From assembly GCA_963761475.1 (NCBI GenBank), contig CAVXGT010000015.1:372001-436000 (forward strand): 64,000 nucleotides of DNA, in the 5' to 3' direction. A model generated the notes under the pieces. That model searched no databases, had not been told where the DNA came from, and worked only from the letters and a program-made list of their open reading frames with translations. Below are positions 30,101-38,780 of this stretch, in pieces; positions within the stretch are counted from its first letter, which is position 1, and every line of letters begins with the position of its first letter. The position numbers and the translations under genes were made by a program. The stretch is from Ga0077555 sp963761475 (GTDB lineage Bacteria; Pseudomonadota; Alphaproteobacteria; Rhizobiales; Hyphomicrobiaceae).

Positions 30101-30721
30101 TCAGCCGCGATGGGCGGCGCCATGGCCGATCACTGCATCGTCGGCCTCGGCATCCATGACGCCGTCGACGTCCTTGCCGACCTCTGCCTGCCACGGCGAC
30201 ATGCGCTCCAGGAGGACCAGGAAGATCGCGAGCACGCCCGCTACCGCCAGCGCCAAGCCCCAGAAAGGCAGCCCGAGCAGGCCGGAGAAGGTGAGCTTCT
30301 GGCCCTTCTCTGCCAACATGGTGACGATGGCCTTGTCGAAGTAGCCGTAGAAGATCGCGCCGGCGATGCCGCCTGCGAGCACGAACCAAGCATCACGATA
30401 ACCGGCGCCGATCTGGGCCATTGTGGTGCCGGGGCAGGCGCCTGCGAGCGCGATACCGGCGCCGAGCAGCAGGCCACCGATGATGTCGGCGCGCCAGACC
30501 AGGGACTTCAGGTGCAGCGGCACGCCGAAGACGCCGTTCATGACCGCAAGCACGACGAGACCAGTGATCACGGCCGCCAGGAAGACCTTGAGCATGATGA
30601 AGTTGCGGAACTGCATCTGGCCGACGATGACGCCGGGCTCGAAGACGCGGGATTTCTCGAGCGCGATGCCGAACACGGCACCGGTCGCGAGACCAATCAG
30701 GATGGCTGTCAGAACACTCAT
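30101..30721 (-). CDS. YeeE/YedE-type sulfur transporter, second half
   Basis: 206 residues, about five hydrophobic segments, inner membrane. The conserved Cys lies in AGACPGTTMAQIG, the thiosulfate-handling motif of the YeeE/YedE (TsuA-like) family. A polar tail of about 30 residues ends the protein. It is 19 bp downstream of the gene at 30741, and the two half-size proteins would together make the inward pathway that full-length TsuA forms as one chain. Two-gene versions are common in alphaproteobacteria and are often annotated as hypothetical. Confidence 0.85.
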   Translation of the reverse strand: MSVLTAILIGLATGAVFGIALEKSRVFEPGVIVGQMQFRNFIMLKVFLAAVITGLVVLAVMNGVFGVPLHLKSLVWRADIIGGLLLGAGIALAGACPGTTMAQIGAGYRDAWFVLAGGIAGAIFYGYFDKAIVTMLAEKGQKLTFSGLLGLPFWGLALAVAGVLAIFLVLLERMSPWQAEVGKDVDGVMDAEADDAVIGHGAAHRG

Positions 30722-30740
30722 GGCTGTCTCCTTTCGGGGA

Positions 30741-31259
30741 TCAGACGCGCTTGAAGAACAAGTTGGCGATCAGCATGCCGCCGGCGAACATGGCGGCGAC
30801 GGCCACCGTCGAACCAACGGAGAGCTGGGCCATGCCAGAGATGCCGTGACCGGAGGTGCAGCCACCAGCGATGCGGGCGCCAAGCAGCATCACGAAGCCG
30901 GCGATGAAGGCCAGCGGAGCGCGACCGGCCAGCGTCGTGGTGCCGGTTGCCCGTGCCCAGACGGGCGAGATCGCCTGACGGGTGGCGCCGGATGCGCGCA
31001 TCGACAGGAAAGCGCCCAAGGCTATGCCGACGACGACGGCGACCTGCCACCAGTTCTTGGCGCCCCACATGTGCTTGGCCAGATAGCTGATGCCGTTCAC
31101 ATTCGGGTCGACGACGGCGGCCAGATGGGCGCCGACGGTCACGAAGGACGACGAGGCGCCGAGCGCGGTGTTGAGGAAAAGGAAGGTAGGTATCTGCAGG
31201 AGGCCGATGATGACTCCTGCCACATAGGGCGACCACGCCCGTGAACGCATTATTTCCAT
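30741..31259 (-). CDS. YeeE/YedE-type sulfur transporter, first half
   Basis: 172 residues from MEIMRSRAW; GGAGGA is well spaced before this ATG, so the longer frame upstream is rejected. Four to five hydrophobic segments are visible; the conserved motif is GGCTSGHGISGMAQ, carrying the transport Cys. Paired with the downstream gene for probable thiosulfate or other sulfane-sulfur uptake. It is first in a two-gene operon that ends at the terminator at 30032-30070, divergent from the crotonase-like gene. Confidence 0.86.
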   Translation of the reverse strand: MEIMRSRAWSPYVAGVIIGLLQIPTFLFLNTALGASSSFVTVGAHLAAVVDPNVNGISYLAKHMWGAKNWWQVAVVVGIALGAFLSMRASGATRQAISPVWARATGTTTLAGRAPLAFIAGFVMLLGARIAGGCTSGHGISGMAQLSVGSTVAVAAMFAGGMLIANLFFKRV

Positions 31260-31396
31260 GGATCTCCTCCAACGTGCGGTTGGACAGGTCAAGACAATGG
31301 CAGCTTGCACGGCGAGATTGCTTGACATGACGCAAGCGGCCCGGCGTGGGTGTTGCCAACCTGGATTTAACTATCCATCGAGCGGTGCCGGCTGTC

Positions 31397-31411
31397 GGTG
31401 ACCTAGTCACC
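31397..31411. promoter_or_regulatory. Short palindrome in the divergent yeeE-like / crotonase-like interval
   Basis: GGTGAC-CTA-GTCACC, perfect 6-bp arms. It lies between the divergent starts at 31259 and 31532 and could be an operator. Arms are short, so chance is possible. Confidence 0.3.
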
Positions 31412-31531
31412 AAGCGGCATTTGTGCCCGATAGCTCTTGCAAGGGGCGGCGGAACGGGCTCGACTTGTCCGGCCCGCGGGACCAGCATGACCGCATCACA
31501 CGGGGCATTCGCCAGCAGGGAGAGGCAGCAC

Positions 31532-32302
31532 GTGGCCTTCAGTACGCTCGACTATTCGGTGAACGATAAAGTTGCAGAGATCACGATGAGGCGCGGGCCC
31601 GTCAATGCCATCGACCATGCCTTGATCGAAGACCTACTCGCCGCCTACGCCAAAGCGAGGGCCGATGACGGGGTCAGGGCCGTGATCCTCACCAGCGCCT
31701 TCACCAAGGCCTTCTCGGCAGGCATGGACCTCGCCATGATCAAGACCGGGCGCGGCATCGACCTCCGGCGCTTTCTCGAAAAGCTCTACATGGGCATGCA
31801 TGATGCACAGTACCGAATGGGCAAGCCCACCATCGCCGCGTTGACCGGGCCGGCGCGGGCCGCTGGCGTCACGCTTGCCGTCTCGTGCGACGTGATCGTT
31901 GCCGCCGACACGGCCTCGATTGGCTATCCCGAGATCGACGTCGGGTTGATCCCGGCCATGCACTTCGTTCACCTGCCGCGCCAGATCGGCCGCCACAAGG
32001 CATTCGAGCTGCTGTTCTCGGGCAAGCCCATCACGGCGCAAGAGGCGGAGCGGCGCGGCCTCGTCAATCATGTCGTGGCCGCCGACAAAGTGAAGGACAA
32101 GGCGCGGGAGATCGCGCGTGATTTCGCGTCGAAATCGCCGATGGTCATGAAACTTGCCCGCGACAGCTTCATGCGCGCCAATGATTTCGAGTATCGGCGC
32201 GCGATCGAGAACACGGTCGAGACGATCTGCAATATCATCGAACTCGACGATGCCAAGGAAGGGCTCGCCGCCTTCAACGAGAAACGTCCGCCGAAGTGGT
32301 GA
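31532..32302 (+). CDS. Crotonase-superfamily protein lacking one catalytic Glu
   Basis: About 256 residues from a GTG at 31532 with AGGGAGAGG upstream; an ATG at 31487 is the alternative. The crotonase core is clear (AGMDLAMIKTG, YPEIDVGLIPA, AERRGLVNHVVAA). The GGGxE loop, which carries the first catalytic Glu of hydratases, reads RAAGVTLAVSCD, with Thr at that place. The GAGG turn is also lost (AMHF). The Glu of YPEI remains. It may therefore act as an isomerase, hydrolase or other crotonase. It is followed by two acyl-CoA dehydrogenases on the same strand (51 bp to the first). Confidence 0.82.
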   Translation: MAFSTLDYSVNDKVAEITMRRGPVNAIDHALIEDLLAAYAKARADDGVRAVILTSAFTKAFSAGMDLAMIKTGRGIDLRRFLEKLYMGMHDAQYRMGKPTIAALTGPARAAGVTLAVSCDVIVAADTASIGYPEIDVGLIPAMHFVHLPRQIGRHKAFELLFSGKPITAQEAERRGLVNHVVAADKVKDKAREIARDFASKSPMVMKLARDSFMRANDFEYRRAIENTVETICNIIELDDAKEGLAAFNEKRPPKW

Positions 32303-32353
32303 GGTTACCGACATCGCCGTCCCGGACGGCATGCCTGTCAGCAAGGAGTGGCC

Positions 32354-33469
32354 ATGAATTTCGATTTCAGTGACGACTTGAAGCTCTTGAAGGACGAGGC
32401 CCGCAAGTTCCTCGACGACAAGTGCAGCTCGGAAGCGGTGCGCAAGATCCTGGAAAGCGATGCCGCCTATGACAAGGCGCTGTGGGCTGAGATGGGCGCC
32501 ATGGGCTGGACCGGGGCGTCGATACCAGAAGAATACGGCGGCGCGGGCATGGGCGCGCTCGGTCTGTGCGTGCTGGCCGAGGAAATCGGGCGGGCGCTGG
32601 CGCCGGTGCCGTTCTCCTCCTCGCTCTATTACGCCGCCGAGGCGCTGATGCTCGCCGGCAGTGAAGCCCAGAAGAAAACCTGGCTGCCCAAACTCGCCAC
32701 CGCCGAGGCGATCGGCACGCTGGCGCTGGCGGAAGGGCCGGGGCATGCGACGGTGAAGCGGGTGCGGACAACCTTCCGCAACGGCATGCTCAACGGCGAG
32801 AAGCTGCCGGTGCCGGACGGCAGCGTCGCGGACTTGTGCATCGTGGTGGCGCAGACCGATCGCGGCATCGGGCTGGTGCTGGCAGATCTCAGTCACAAGG
32901 GCGTCAGCCGGGAGGCCGTCGAGACGCTGGATGAAAGCCGTAAGCAGTCGCGGCTCGTCTTTGCCGATGTTCCTGGCGAGCTGCTCGGCGCACCCGGCGA
33001 CGGCGAGCGGCTGTTGCGCGCCATCGAGGAGCGAGCAGCGATCCTGTTTGCCTTCGAGCAGGTCGGCGGGGCGCAACGCTGCCTCGAAATGGCCCGAGAT
33101 TATGCGCTCGAGCGCTACGCGTTCGGGCGTCCGATCGGTTCGTTCCAGGCGATCAAGCACAAGCTCGCCGACATGTACACGGCGATCGAGCTCGCGCGCT
33201 CCAACGCCTACTACGGTGCGTGGGCGCTGTCGAAGAACGCGCCACAGCTCGCACTCGCTGCTGCAACGGCGCGGGTGGCGGCCAACGAGGCCTTCTATCA
33301 TGCGGCCAAGGAGAACATCCAGGTGCATGGCGGCATGGGCTTCACCTGGGCCTTCGACTGTCACCTTTACTATCGGCGCGCCAAGGTGCTCAGCGTGGCC
33401 AACGGCTCGACGCGCATCTGGCGGGAGCGGCTGGTGAACGAGTTGGAGACGGCGAACGCGCCGGCTTGA
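32354..33469 (+). CDS. Acyl-CoA dehydrogenase
   Basis: 371 residues from MNFDFSDDLK, with AAGGAG upstream. Acyl-CoA dehydrogenase fold: an N-terminal helical domain with MGWTGASIPEEYGGAGMG, a middle beta domain shorter than usual, and a C-terminal helical domain with YAFGRPIGSFQAIKHKLADM and QVHGGMGFTWAFDCHLYYRR. It uses FAD to form trans-2-enoyl-CoA and passes electrons to ETF. The pairing with a second, longer dehydrogenase downstream resembles heteromeric (FadE-type) pairs that oxidise steroid or other bulky CoA esters. That is inference from gene order only. Confidence 0.9.
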   Translation: MNFDFSDDLKLLKDEARKFLDDKCSSEAVRKILESDAAYDKALWAEMGAMGWTGASIPEEYGGAGMGALGLCVLAEEIGRALAPVPFSSSLYYAAEALMLAGSEAQKKTWLPKLATAEAIGTLALAEGPGHATVKRVRTTFRNGMLNGEKLPVPDGSVADLCIVVAQTDRGIGLVLADLSHKGVSREAVETLDESRKQSRLVFADVPGELLGAPGDGERLLRAIEERAAILFAFEQVGGAQRCLEMARDYALERYAFGRPIGSFQAIKHKLADMYTAIELARSNAYYGAWALSKNAPQLALAAATARVAANEAFYHAAKENIQVHGGMGFTWAFDCHLYYRRAKVLSVANGSTRIWRERLVNELETANAPA

Positions 33470-33519
33470 GGCGGGGATCGCGCCTGCCGGCGCGAGCGGG
33501 GCCAGCCCTGCGCCCCGTC

Positions 33520-33560
33520 GGGAGGGAGACCCTCCCAAACCCGCCCCTTTTTATGAGGGG
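33520..33560 (+). promoter_or_regulatory. Hairpins between the two acyl-CoA dehydrogenase genes
   Basis: GGGAGGG-AGA-CCCTCCC (33520-33536), followed by CCCC and GGGG flanking a T-rich loop (33544-33560). They could be a weak terminator or processing site tuning the downstream gene. Confidence 0.35.
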
Positions 33561-33595
33561 CAGTACATTTCACCCTGACCTTTGGGAGTGAGACC

Positions 33596-34831
33596 ATGGA
33601 CTTCGAAGACACCAAGGAAGAAGCCGAGTATCGCGCGGGAGCCCGCGCATTCCTGGCGAAGCACGCGCCGCCTCGCACCGGCAAGGGCATGCTCTATCGT
33701 GCCGCGCAGGCCAACGAGGAGATTCTGAAGGAAGCGCGCGAGTGGCAAAACAAAAAGTATGAGGCTGGATTTGCCGGCATCACCTGGCCCAAGGAATGGG
33801 GCGGGCAAGGCCAATCGGCGATCTACCAGGTCATCTATGACCAGGAGGAAGCGCAGTTCTCGGTGCCGCGCGGGGTCTATGACATCGGCCTTGGCATGTG
33901 CATTCCGACCGTTTGCACCTGGGGCAGCCAGGAGGTGCGCGACCGCTATGCGGTGACCGCGCTCAAGGGCGACGAGGTTTGGTGCCAGCTCTTTTCGGAG
34001 CCGGCCGGCGGCTCTGATCTCGCAGCGCTGAGGACCCGGGCGGAAAAGGACGGCGATGACTGGGTGATCAACGGGCAGAAGATCTGGACGTCGGGCGCGC
34101 ACTACAGCCAATACGGCGTGATCGTGACCCGGTCCGACTTCAACGCCCCCAAGCACAAGGGTCTCACCTACTTCTTCCTCGACATGCGTTCGCCGGGCGT
34201 CGAAGTGCGCGGCATCAAGCAGATTTCCGGCGCTTCGCACTTCAACGAGGTGTTCTTCAACAACGTGCGCATTCCCGATAGCCAGCGGCTCGGCAAGGTC
34301 GGCGACGGCTGGAAGGTTTCACTGACGACGCTGATGAACGAACGCTACACGATCGGTGGACGCGCCGGCGTCGATGTCGACGAGTTCATGGAACTCGCCC
34401 GCGGCGTCGAGCTCGAAGACGGGCCGGCACTTAAAAACGCCGGCATCCGCGAGAAGATCGCCGACTGGTATGTGGCCAGCCGCGGCCTCAAATACTCGCA
34501 TTTCCGCACCATGACGGCACTTTCGCGCGGCGACACGCCAGGGCCGGAAAGCTCCATCGGCAAGCTCGTTACGGGCCGCAAGCTGCAGGACATGTCGGCT
34601 GCGGCCCTGGACATTCTGGAACAAGGCGGCGCCATCACCGACCCCAAGTGGGCACCGATGGCAGCCCTCTTCCACCAGACTCTCATGACCTCGCCGTCCT
34701 CACGGATTGCCGGCGGCTCGGACGAGATCATGCGCAACATCATCGCCGAGCGCGTGCTGGGGATGCCGCCTGATGTGCGCGTCGACAAAGACGTGCCATT
34801 CAACCAGGTGCCGACCGGCAAGAAGGCATAA
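33596..34831 (+). CDS. Acyl-CoA dehydrogenase, longer partner
   Basis: 411 residues. N-terminal domain with GITWPKEWGGQGQSAIYQ, FAD/substrate region LFSEPAGGSDLAALRTRAE and WVINGQKIWTSGAHYSQY (classic ACAD signature 1), and the C-terminal motif GGSDEIMRNIIAERVLGMP (signature 2). It should be catalytically competent. It is 126 bp after the shorter dehydrogenase, with a hairpin between, and completes a crotonase-like / ACAD / ACAD set. Substrate unknown. Confidence 0.92.
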   Translation: MDFEDTKEEAEYRAGARAFLAKHAPPRTGKGMLYRAAQANEEILKEAREWQNKKYEAGFAGITWPKEWGGQGQSAIYQVIYDQEEAQFSVPRGVYDIGLGMCIPTVCTWGSQEVRDRYAVTALKGDEVWCQLFSEPAGGSDLAALRTRAEKDGDDWVINGQKIWTSGAHYSQYGVIVTRSDFNAPKHKGLTYFFLDMRSPGVEVRGIKQISGASHFNEVFFNNVRIPDSQRLGKVGDGWKVSLTTLMNERYTIGGRAGVDVDEFMELARGVELEDGPALKNAGIREKIADWYVASRGLKYSHFRTMTALSRGDTPGPESSIGKLVTGRKLQDMSAAALDILEQGGAITDPKWAPMAALFHQTLMTSPSSRIAGGSDEIMRNIIAERVLGMPPDVRVDKDVPFNQVPTGKKA

Positions 34832-35063
34832 GGCCAACTGCGGGCAGACGCGTCGAAGGTCCAGCCCGCAAATGCGGCGGATCTTCGGATTGCGCCGGCC
34901 CGCACCGCCTTGCACCGCATGCATGTGGCGGACGCGATACAGCAATCGCAACAAGTGCACGTGCGGCGGTACTTTGATCTGCTCTGACTTGACGAAAGGG
35001 AGACTGCAAACCCTAATCGGTGGTGGTAAGAGTTGTTGTTGCGTAACGCGTACGGATGTTTGT

Positions 35064-35086
35064 CGGAGCCATATGTTTTGGCTCCG
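35064..35086 (+). promoter_or_regulatory. Leader hairpin before the sterol-desaturase fusion gene
   Basis: CGGAGCC (35064-35070) pairs with GGCTCCG (35080-35086) around an A/T-rich 9-nt loop, ending 25 nt before the start codon and just upstream of the GGGAG ribosome binding site. It is either the terminator of an upstream transcript or a translational control hairpin. Confidence 0.35.
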
Positions 35087-35111
35087 GTGAGATATCCGAT
35101 GGGAGTCTTGT

Positions 35112-36506
35112 ATGGCTTCGGATGTTTTTGAGTTCGCCCAGTCCTATGCTGGGCGCCTGATTCTCGGCGGGCTGATTTTCAGCGCTCTCGAATTCGTCCT
35201 ACCCGCCAGTCGACATAGCCTGTTCTCCCGACTTCGCGGTCTGGGTTTCTGGCTTGTCTATATCGGCATTACATCGCTCGCACTCGTCGCCTGGTCGCAC
35301 CTTTGGCGGCGTGTGGGCTGGGTTCCGGTAATTACGATACCACCCAGCGAGATCACCGCCGTCACGAATGACTATCTCCGGGTGACGCTGATCATCGCAG
35401 GCGCCATCGTGGCCAGCGTGGCCTACGACTTCTTCTATTACTGGTTTCACCGTCTCCAGCACGCAAATACCTACCTTTGGAGATTCCACAAGGTGCACCA
35501 TGCTCTGGAGGACATGAGCGCCTTCAACAGCAACCATCATTTCACCGAGGAGATTTTTCGCATCCCACTGGTGACGCTACCGTTCTCACTAATCTTTGCC
35601 GTCGACGGCGGAGCACCGCCGGTGCTGGTGGCGACTGCACTCGGCGTGCACGGCTGGTTCCTGCATTCGTGCAGCACGGTCAATCTCGGCATTTTCCGCT
35701 TCGTCGTGGCCGATAACCGCTGGCACCGGATCCATCACTCGATCGAAGAAAAGCACCACGACAAGAATTTCGGTGCCAGCACGGTAGTGTGGGATATGCT
35801 GTTCAAGACCGCTCATCTGCCGCGCAAGAACGAGTGGCCCCGGGTCGGTCTGCGGGATACGCCGGAGCCCAGGACGCTTGGGGAATTCCTGTTCGCCCCA
35901 TGGCGAGAGCGGGGGGACGCGACCCGCAGGCAGCACATTCTTTATCCCGCCGCAGGTGTGGCGATCGTCGCGGTTCTGGTGTTGTCGAGCACGGGCGCGC
36001 GCGATCTCTACCGCGAGTTTTCGGTGGCAGCCGCGCCGCCTCCAGCCGGCAACCGGATCGATTTTTCCGCCAAGGGGAATGGGAGCGGTTACATCCTCGG
36101 CGGCCTCGGCTTCCAGGAGGAAGCAGGTCGCTGGATCGACGGTCAGGCAAGGTTGCTGTTCCGGGTCGGTGAGGCCAGAGCGGACGCAGTCGAGATCTCG
36201 GGATTCGGATTTCTGCACGGGAGAGCCGCCAAGCAGCGCATAGGCGTCTACGTCAACGGCCGCATGGTCGCGGAGCACAATGTGATCGCGGGCAACAACG
36301 GCAAGCCCTGGTGCGTGGCAATTCCCGAGCTCAGCAGCGACGCGCCGGTGCGCCTACGCCTCGAAACCCCGGATCAGGTTCGACCGGTGGACGTGGGCTA
36401 CAACAAGGATCAGCGCTCAGTCGGCTTCTTCCTGCAGCAGGTGACGTTGATCGATCGCACAGCGGGTTCCGGTTGCAGCCAACCGTTGTCGATTGCCTAT
36501 CGCTGA
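35112..36506 (+). CDS. Sterol desaturase/fatty-acid hydroxylase with extra C-terminal domain
   Basis: 464 residues, versus about 270-330 for the family. Membrane segments lie at about 12-30, 45-65, 90-112 and 155-190, then another near 275-295. The di-iron histidine clusters are present: HRLQH (in YYWFHRLQHANTYLW), HKVHH, and HRIHH with a later HHDKNFG. This indicates O2-dependent hydroxylation or desaturation of a lipid. After the last membrane segment comes a soluble region (about 305-455) with GNGSGYILGGLGFQEEAGRW, resembling the beta-sandwich found at the ends of some polysaccharide-related membrane proteins. The fusion is unusual. The leader has a hairpin and GGGAG. Confidence 0.85.
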   Translation: MASDVFEFAQSYAGRLILGGLIFSALEFVLPASRHSLFSRLRGLGFWLVYIGITSLALVAWSHLWRRVGWVPVITIPPSEITAVTNDYLRVTLIIAGAIVASVAYDFFYYWFHRLQHANTYLWRFHKVHHALEDMSAFNSNHHFTEEIFRIPLVTLPFSLIFAVDGGAPPVLVATALGVHGWFLHSCSTVNLGIFRFVVADNRWHRIHHSIEEKHHDKNFGASTVVWDMLFKTAHLPRKNEWPRVGLRDTPEPRTLGEFLFAPWRERGDATRRQHILYPAAGVAIVAVLVLSSTGARDLYREFSVAAAPPPAGNRIDFSAKGNGSGYILGGLGFQEEAGRWIDGQARLLFRVGEARADAVEISGFGFLHGRAAKQRIGVYVNGRMVAEHNVIAGNNGKPWCVAIPELSSDAPVRLRLETPDQVRPVDVGYNKDQRSVGFFLQQVTLIDRTAGSGCSQPLSIAYR

Positions 36507-36600
36507 TGCCGCTCAACGCATGCGGCAAAGCTGGCATTTGACGGCAATGACCGGCAGACTGACTGTATTCACTGCCTGCCAGCCAGCAACGAGACACGCC

Positions 36601-37710
36601 ATGCGCATCCATTCCATCGAGGCGATTGCCATCGACATTCCCTTGAGCCGGAACTTCGGAGGCTCGACCTACTCGGTGCTCAAGCGCTCGACGGTGGTGA
36701 CGCGCCTCAGAACCGAAGGCGGGCTCGTCAGCGAGATCTACAACGGCGACAACCGTGCCGACGGTCCGGAGATCTGCCGGCTGATCCATGAGGTGCTGGC
36801 GCCCGCCGTCAAAGGGCTCGACATCTTCCAGACGGAGCTGATCTTCGAGCGCATGTTTGCGTTCGCGACGGCGCAGGGCGATCGCAAGGTGCTGTTGGAG
36901 GCGATAGCGTGCGTCGATTGCGCGATCTGGGACGTGATGGGCAAGGCTGTCGGGCGAACCGTCAGCGACCTCCTCGGCGGCTATAGACGCGAGGTTCCGA
37001 TCATCTCGATCGGCGGCTACTACATGGAGGGCAAGACGCTCGCCGATATCGGCCGGGAGATGGAGATGTACCGGGAGGCCGGCATGGCCGGCGCCAAGTT
37101 CAAGGTCGGCGGGCTCAGTCCGGAGGAGGACGCCAAGCGGGTCGAAGCGGCGCGACAGGGGGCGGGACCCGACTTCATGCTGTGTGTCGATGCCAATCGC
37201 GGCTGGACGGCGGAGCAGGCGATCCGGTTTGCGCGACTGATCGAGCATCTGGACATCGCGTGGTTCGAGGAGCCCTGTCACTGGTATGACGATGCCGCAC
37301 AGATGGCGCGCGTGCGGCGTGCGATCCGGATTCCCGTCAACGCCGGGCAATCCGAGATCACGAGTCATGGCGTGTTGCGACTGCTCGATGCCGATGCCGT
37401 CGACTACGTGAATGTGGACGTGTCGGAGTGCGGCGGCGTTACGGACTGGCGGCGCTCGGCCGCACTGTGCTGGGCCTCGGGCGTAAAGATGGCGCATCAC
37501 GAGGAATCGCAGATCGCACTGCATCTGATCTCGGCGGTGCCACACGGCACCTATGTCGAATGCTTTGCTCATCCCGACCGCGATCCCGTTTGGCGGGAGA
37601 TGTGGGCCAACCGGCCGCCTCTCAAGGACGGCAAGATGCCGGTGGGGCGCGGGCCCGGCTTCGGGCTAGAGCTGGACCACAAGATGATCGAGAAATTCCG
37701 CGTGAATTGA
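36601..37710 (+). CDS. Mandelate racemase/muconate lactonizing enzyme-like protein (enolase superfamily)
   Basis: 369 residues from MRIHSIEAIAIDIPL. The N-terminal capping domain is followed by a barrel with Lys in GAKFKVGG. The Mg ligands are Asp in CVDANRGW, Glu in WFEEPCHW and Glu in AGQSEITSHG. The C-terminal catalytic region has KMAHHEESQIALH with His-His. The KxK-like acid/base and His suggest the mandelate-racemase subgroup (sugar-acid dehydratase or racemase). Transcribed alone; convergent with the DUF1932 dehydrogenase, 42 bp between stops. Confidence 0.88.
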   Translation: MRIHSIEAIAIDIPLSRNFGGSTYSVLKRSTVVTRLRTEGGLVSEIYNGDNRADGPEICRLIHEVLAPAVKGLDIFQTELIFERMFAFATAQGDRKVLLEAIACVDCAIWDVMGKAVGRTVSDLLGGYRREVPIISIGGYYMEGKTLADIGREMEMYREAGMAGAKFKVGGLSPEEDAKRVEAARQGAGPDFMLCVDANRGWTAEQAIRFARLIEHLDIAWFEEPCHWYDDAAQMARVRRAIRIPVNAGQSEITSHGVLRLLDADAVDYVNVDVSECGGVTDWRRSAALCWASGVKMAHHEESQIALHLISAVPHGTYVECFAHPDRDPVWREMWANRPPLKDGKMPVGRGPGFGLELDHKMIEKFRVN

Positions 37711-37752
37711 CGCCACGAGGCGAGCGGCAGACCGGCCGCAGCCCTACCAGGC

Positions 37753-38616
37753 TTACCCCTTCCTCGGACCGGACCACGCTTTCAGGATGCGATCGAGGGC
37801 GGTTGCGGCGTCGGTGTCGGGCAAGTTCGCCGCCAGCCTGCGGTAACCGTCGCCGGCAGCCTGATGGTAGCCCGGGTGCACATCGAGATCGGAGAGGCCC
37901 TGGGCCAGGTCGTCCATCTCGACGGCCCAGCGTGCAGCCTTGTCATCGAGATCGCCGGCCGCCGATGTCAGCACCTTCATCAGGCCAGGTTTGACGGCGT
38001 CGAGCTCGCCAGCAACGCGGTCGAGTAGACCGACCTTGGCAGCGGCCGACATGATATTGGCAAGCAGCGCCACCGTGCCCTTGTTGGCGGCCGAAAAGAG
38101 CACCTTCATTTCCGTTGCCTGCGTGATGCTCTCGCCCAGTTGCAGGACAGGCATACGCTCGGAGGCCAATCCGGCCAAGACGGCCGCATGCGGGCCTGAG
38201 ACGTAGAGGCGCGTCTTGATCTTGCCACCGGGCGGCGGGCCGATGATGCCGCCGTCGGAATAGGTGGCGCCGGCCGCCGTCACCGCCTTGGCGATGCGTG
38301 TCACCTTGCTCGGCGTGATGGAATTGCAATCGATGTAGTGCAGCGGTTTGCCCTTGATGCAGGCGGCGACAGCTGCGGCAAGCGGTTCGGCCTGATCGGC
38401 TGGCACGATCGACAGGAACGTATCGGCAGCGGCAACGACGTCGGCGAGGGATGGCAGGAGGCGGATGCCTGTAGCTGCGGCCCGCTCGCGACTGCGCGCA
38501 CTACGGCCCGCCGCGGTCGAGACGACGTCGAACCCGGAGGCCTTGATGTCCTGGGCGACGCCTGCACCCATGGAGCCCAGGCCCAGAACGCCAATTACAG
38601 CGGGTTTTGCAATCAT
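37753..38616 (-). CDS. NAD(P)-binding oxidoreductase with DUF1932 C-terminal domain
   Basis: 287 residues from MIAKPAVIGVLGLGSMGAGV, a Rossmann GxGxxG start related to 6-phosphogluconate dehydrogenases. The Lys-Asn motif region is MKVLFSAANKGTVALLANIM, with a DUF1932 helical C-terminus. Reaction unknown; likely a beta-hydroxyacid oxidation. A perfect 21-bp palindrome lies 41-61 nt upstream of its start, suggesting tight transcriptional control. Convergent with the enolase-superfamily gene. Confidence 0.83.
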   Translation of the reverse strand: MIAKPAVIGVLGLGSMGAGVAQDIKASGFDVVSTAAGRSARSRERAAATGIRLLPSLADVVAAADTFLSIVPADQAEPLAAAVAACIKGKPLHYIDCNSITPSKVTRIAKAVTAAGATYSDGGIIGPPPGGKIKTRLYVSGPHAAVLAGLASERMPVLQLGESITQATEMKVLFSAANKGTVALLANIMSAAAKVGLLDRVAGELDAVKPGLMKVLTSAAGDLDDKAARWAVEMDDLAQGLSDLDVHPGYHQAAGDGYRRLAANLPDTDAATALDRILKAWSGPRKG

Positions 38617-38656
38617 CTCATCGCTCCCGATAGCCCAGCACAGACGCTCACGACGC

Positions 38657-38677
38657 GCATCCAATTCAATTGGATGC
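38657..38677. promoter_or_regulatory. 21-bp perfect palindrome, probable operator
   Basis: GCATCCAATT (38657-38666), a single C, and AATTGGATGC (38668-38677). It lies 41-61 nt upstream of the DUF1932 dehydrogenase gene, where a repressor or activator would bind. The ATCCAAT/ATTGGAT half-sites are typical in length for a dimeric regulator such as GntR or MarR type; the protein is not in the window. Confidence 0.6.
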
Positions 38678-38780
38678 AGCGTAGTGCATTGGAGGGAGAA
38701 GCGGAACCACGACGGTCACCAGACGGCGCTCGCCAGCGCGAGCGCCACCTGATGCACCGTGTGTTGCGGCCTTGCGGAGA

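Noticed and set aside
31634..33538. 634-codon open frame opposite the crotonase-like and acyl-CoA dehydrogenase genes
   Set aside because: Spans two real genes and the gap between them in antisense, with His/Arg-rich composition typical of shadows.
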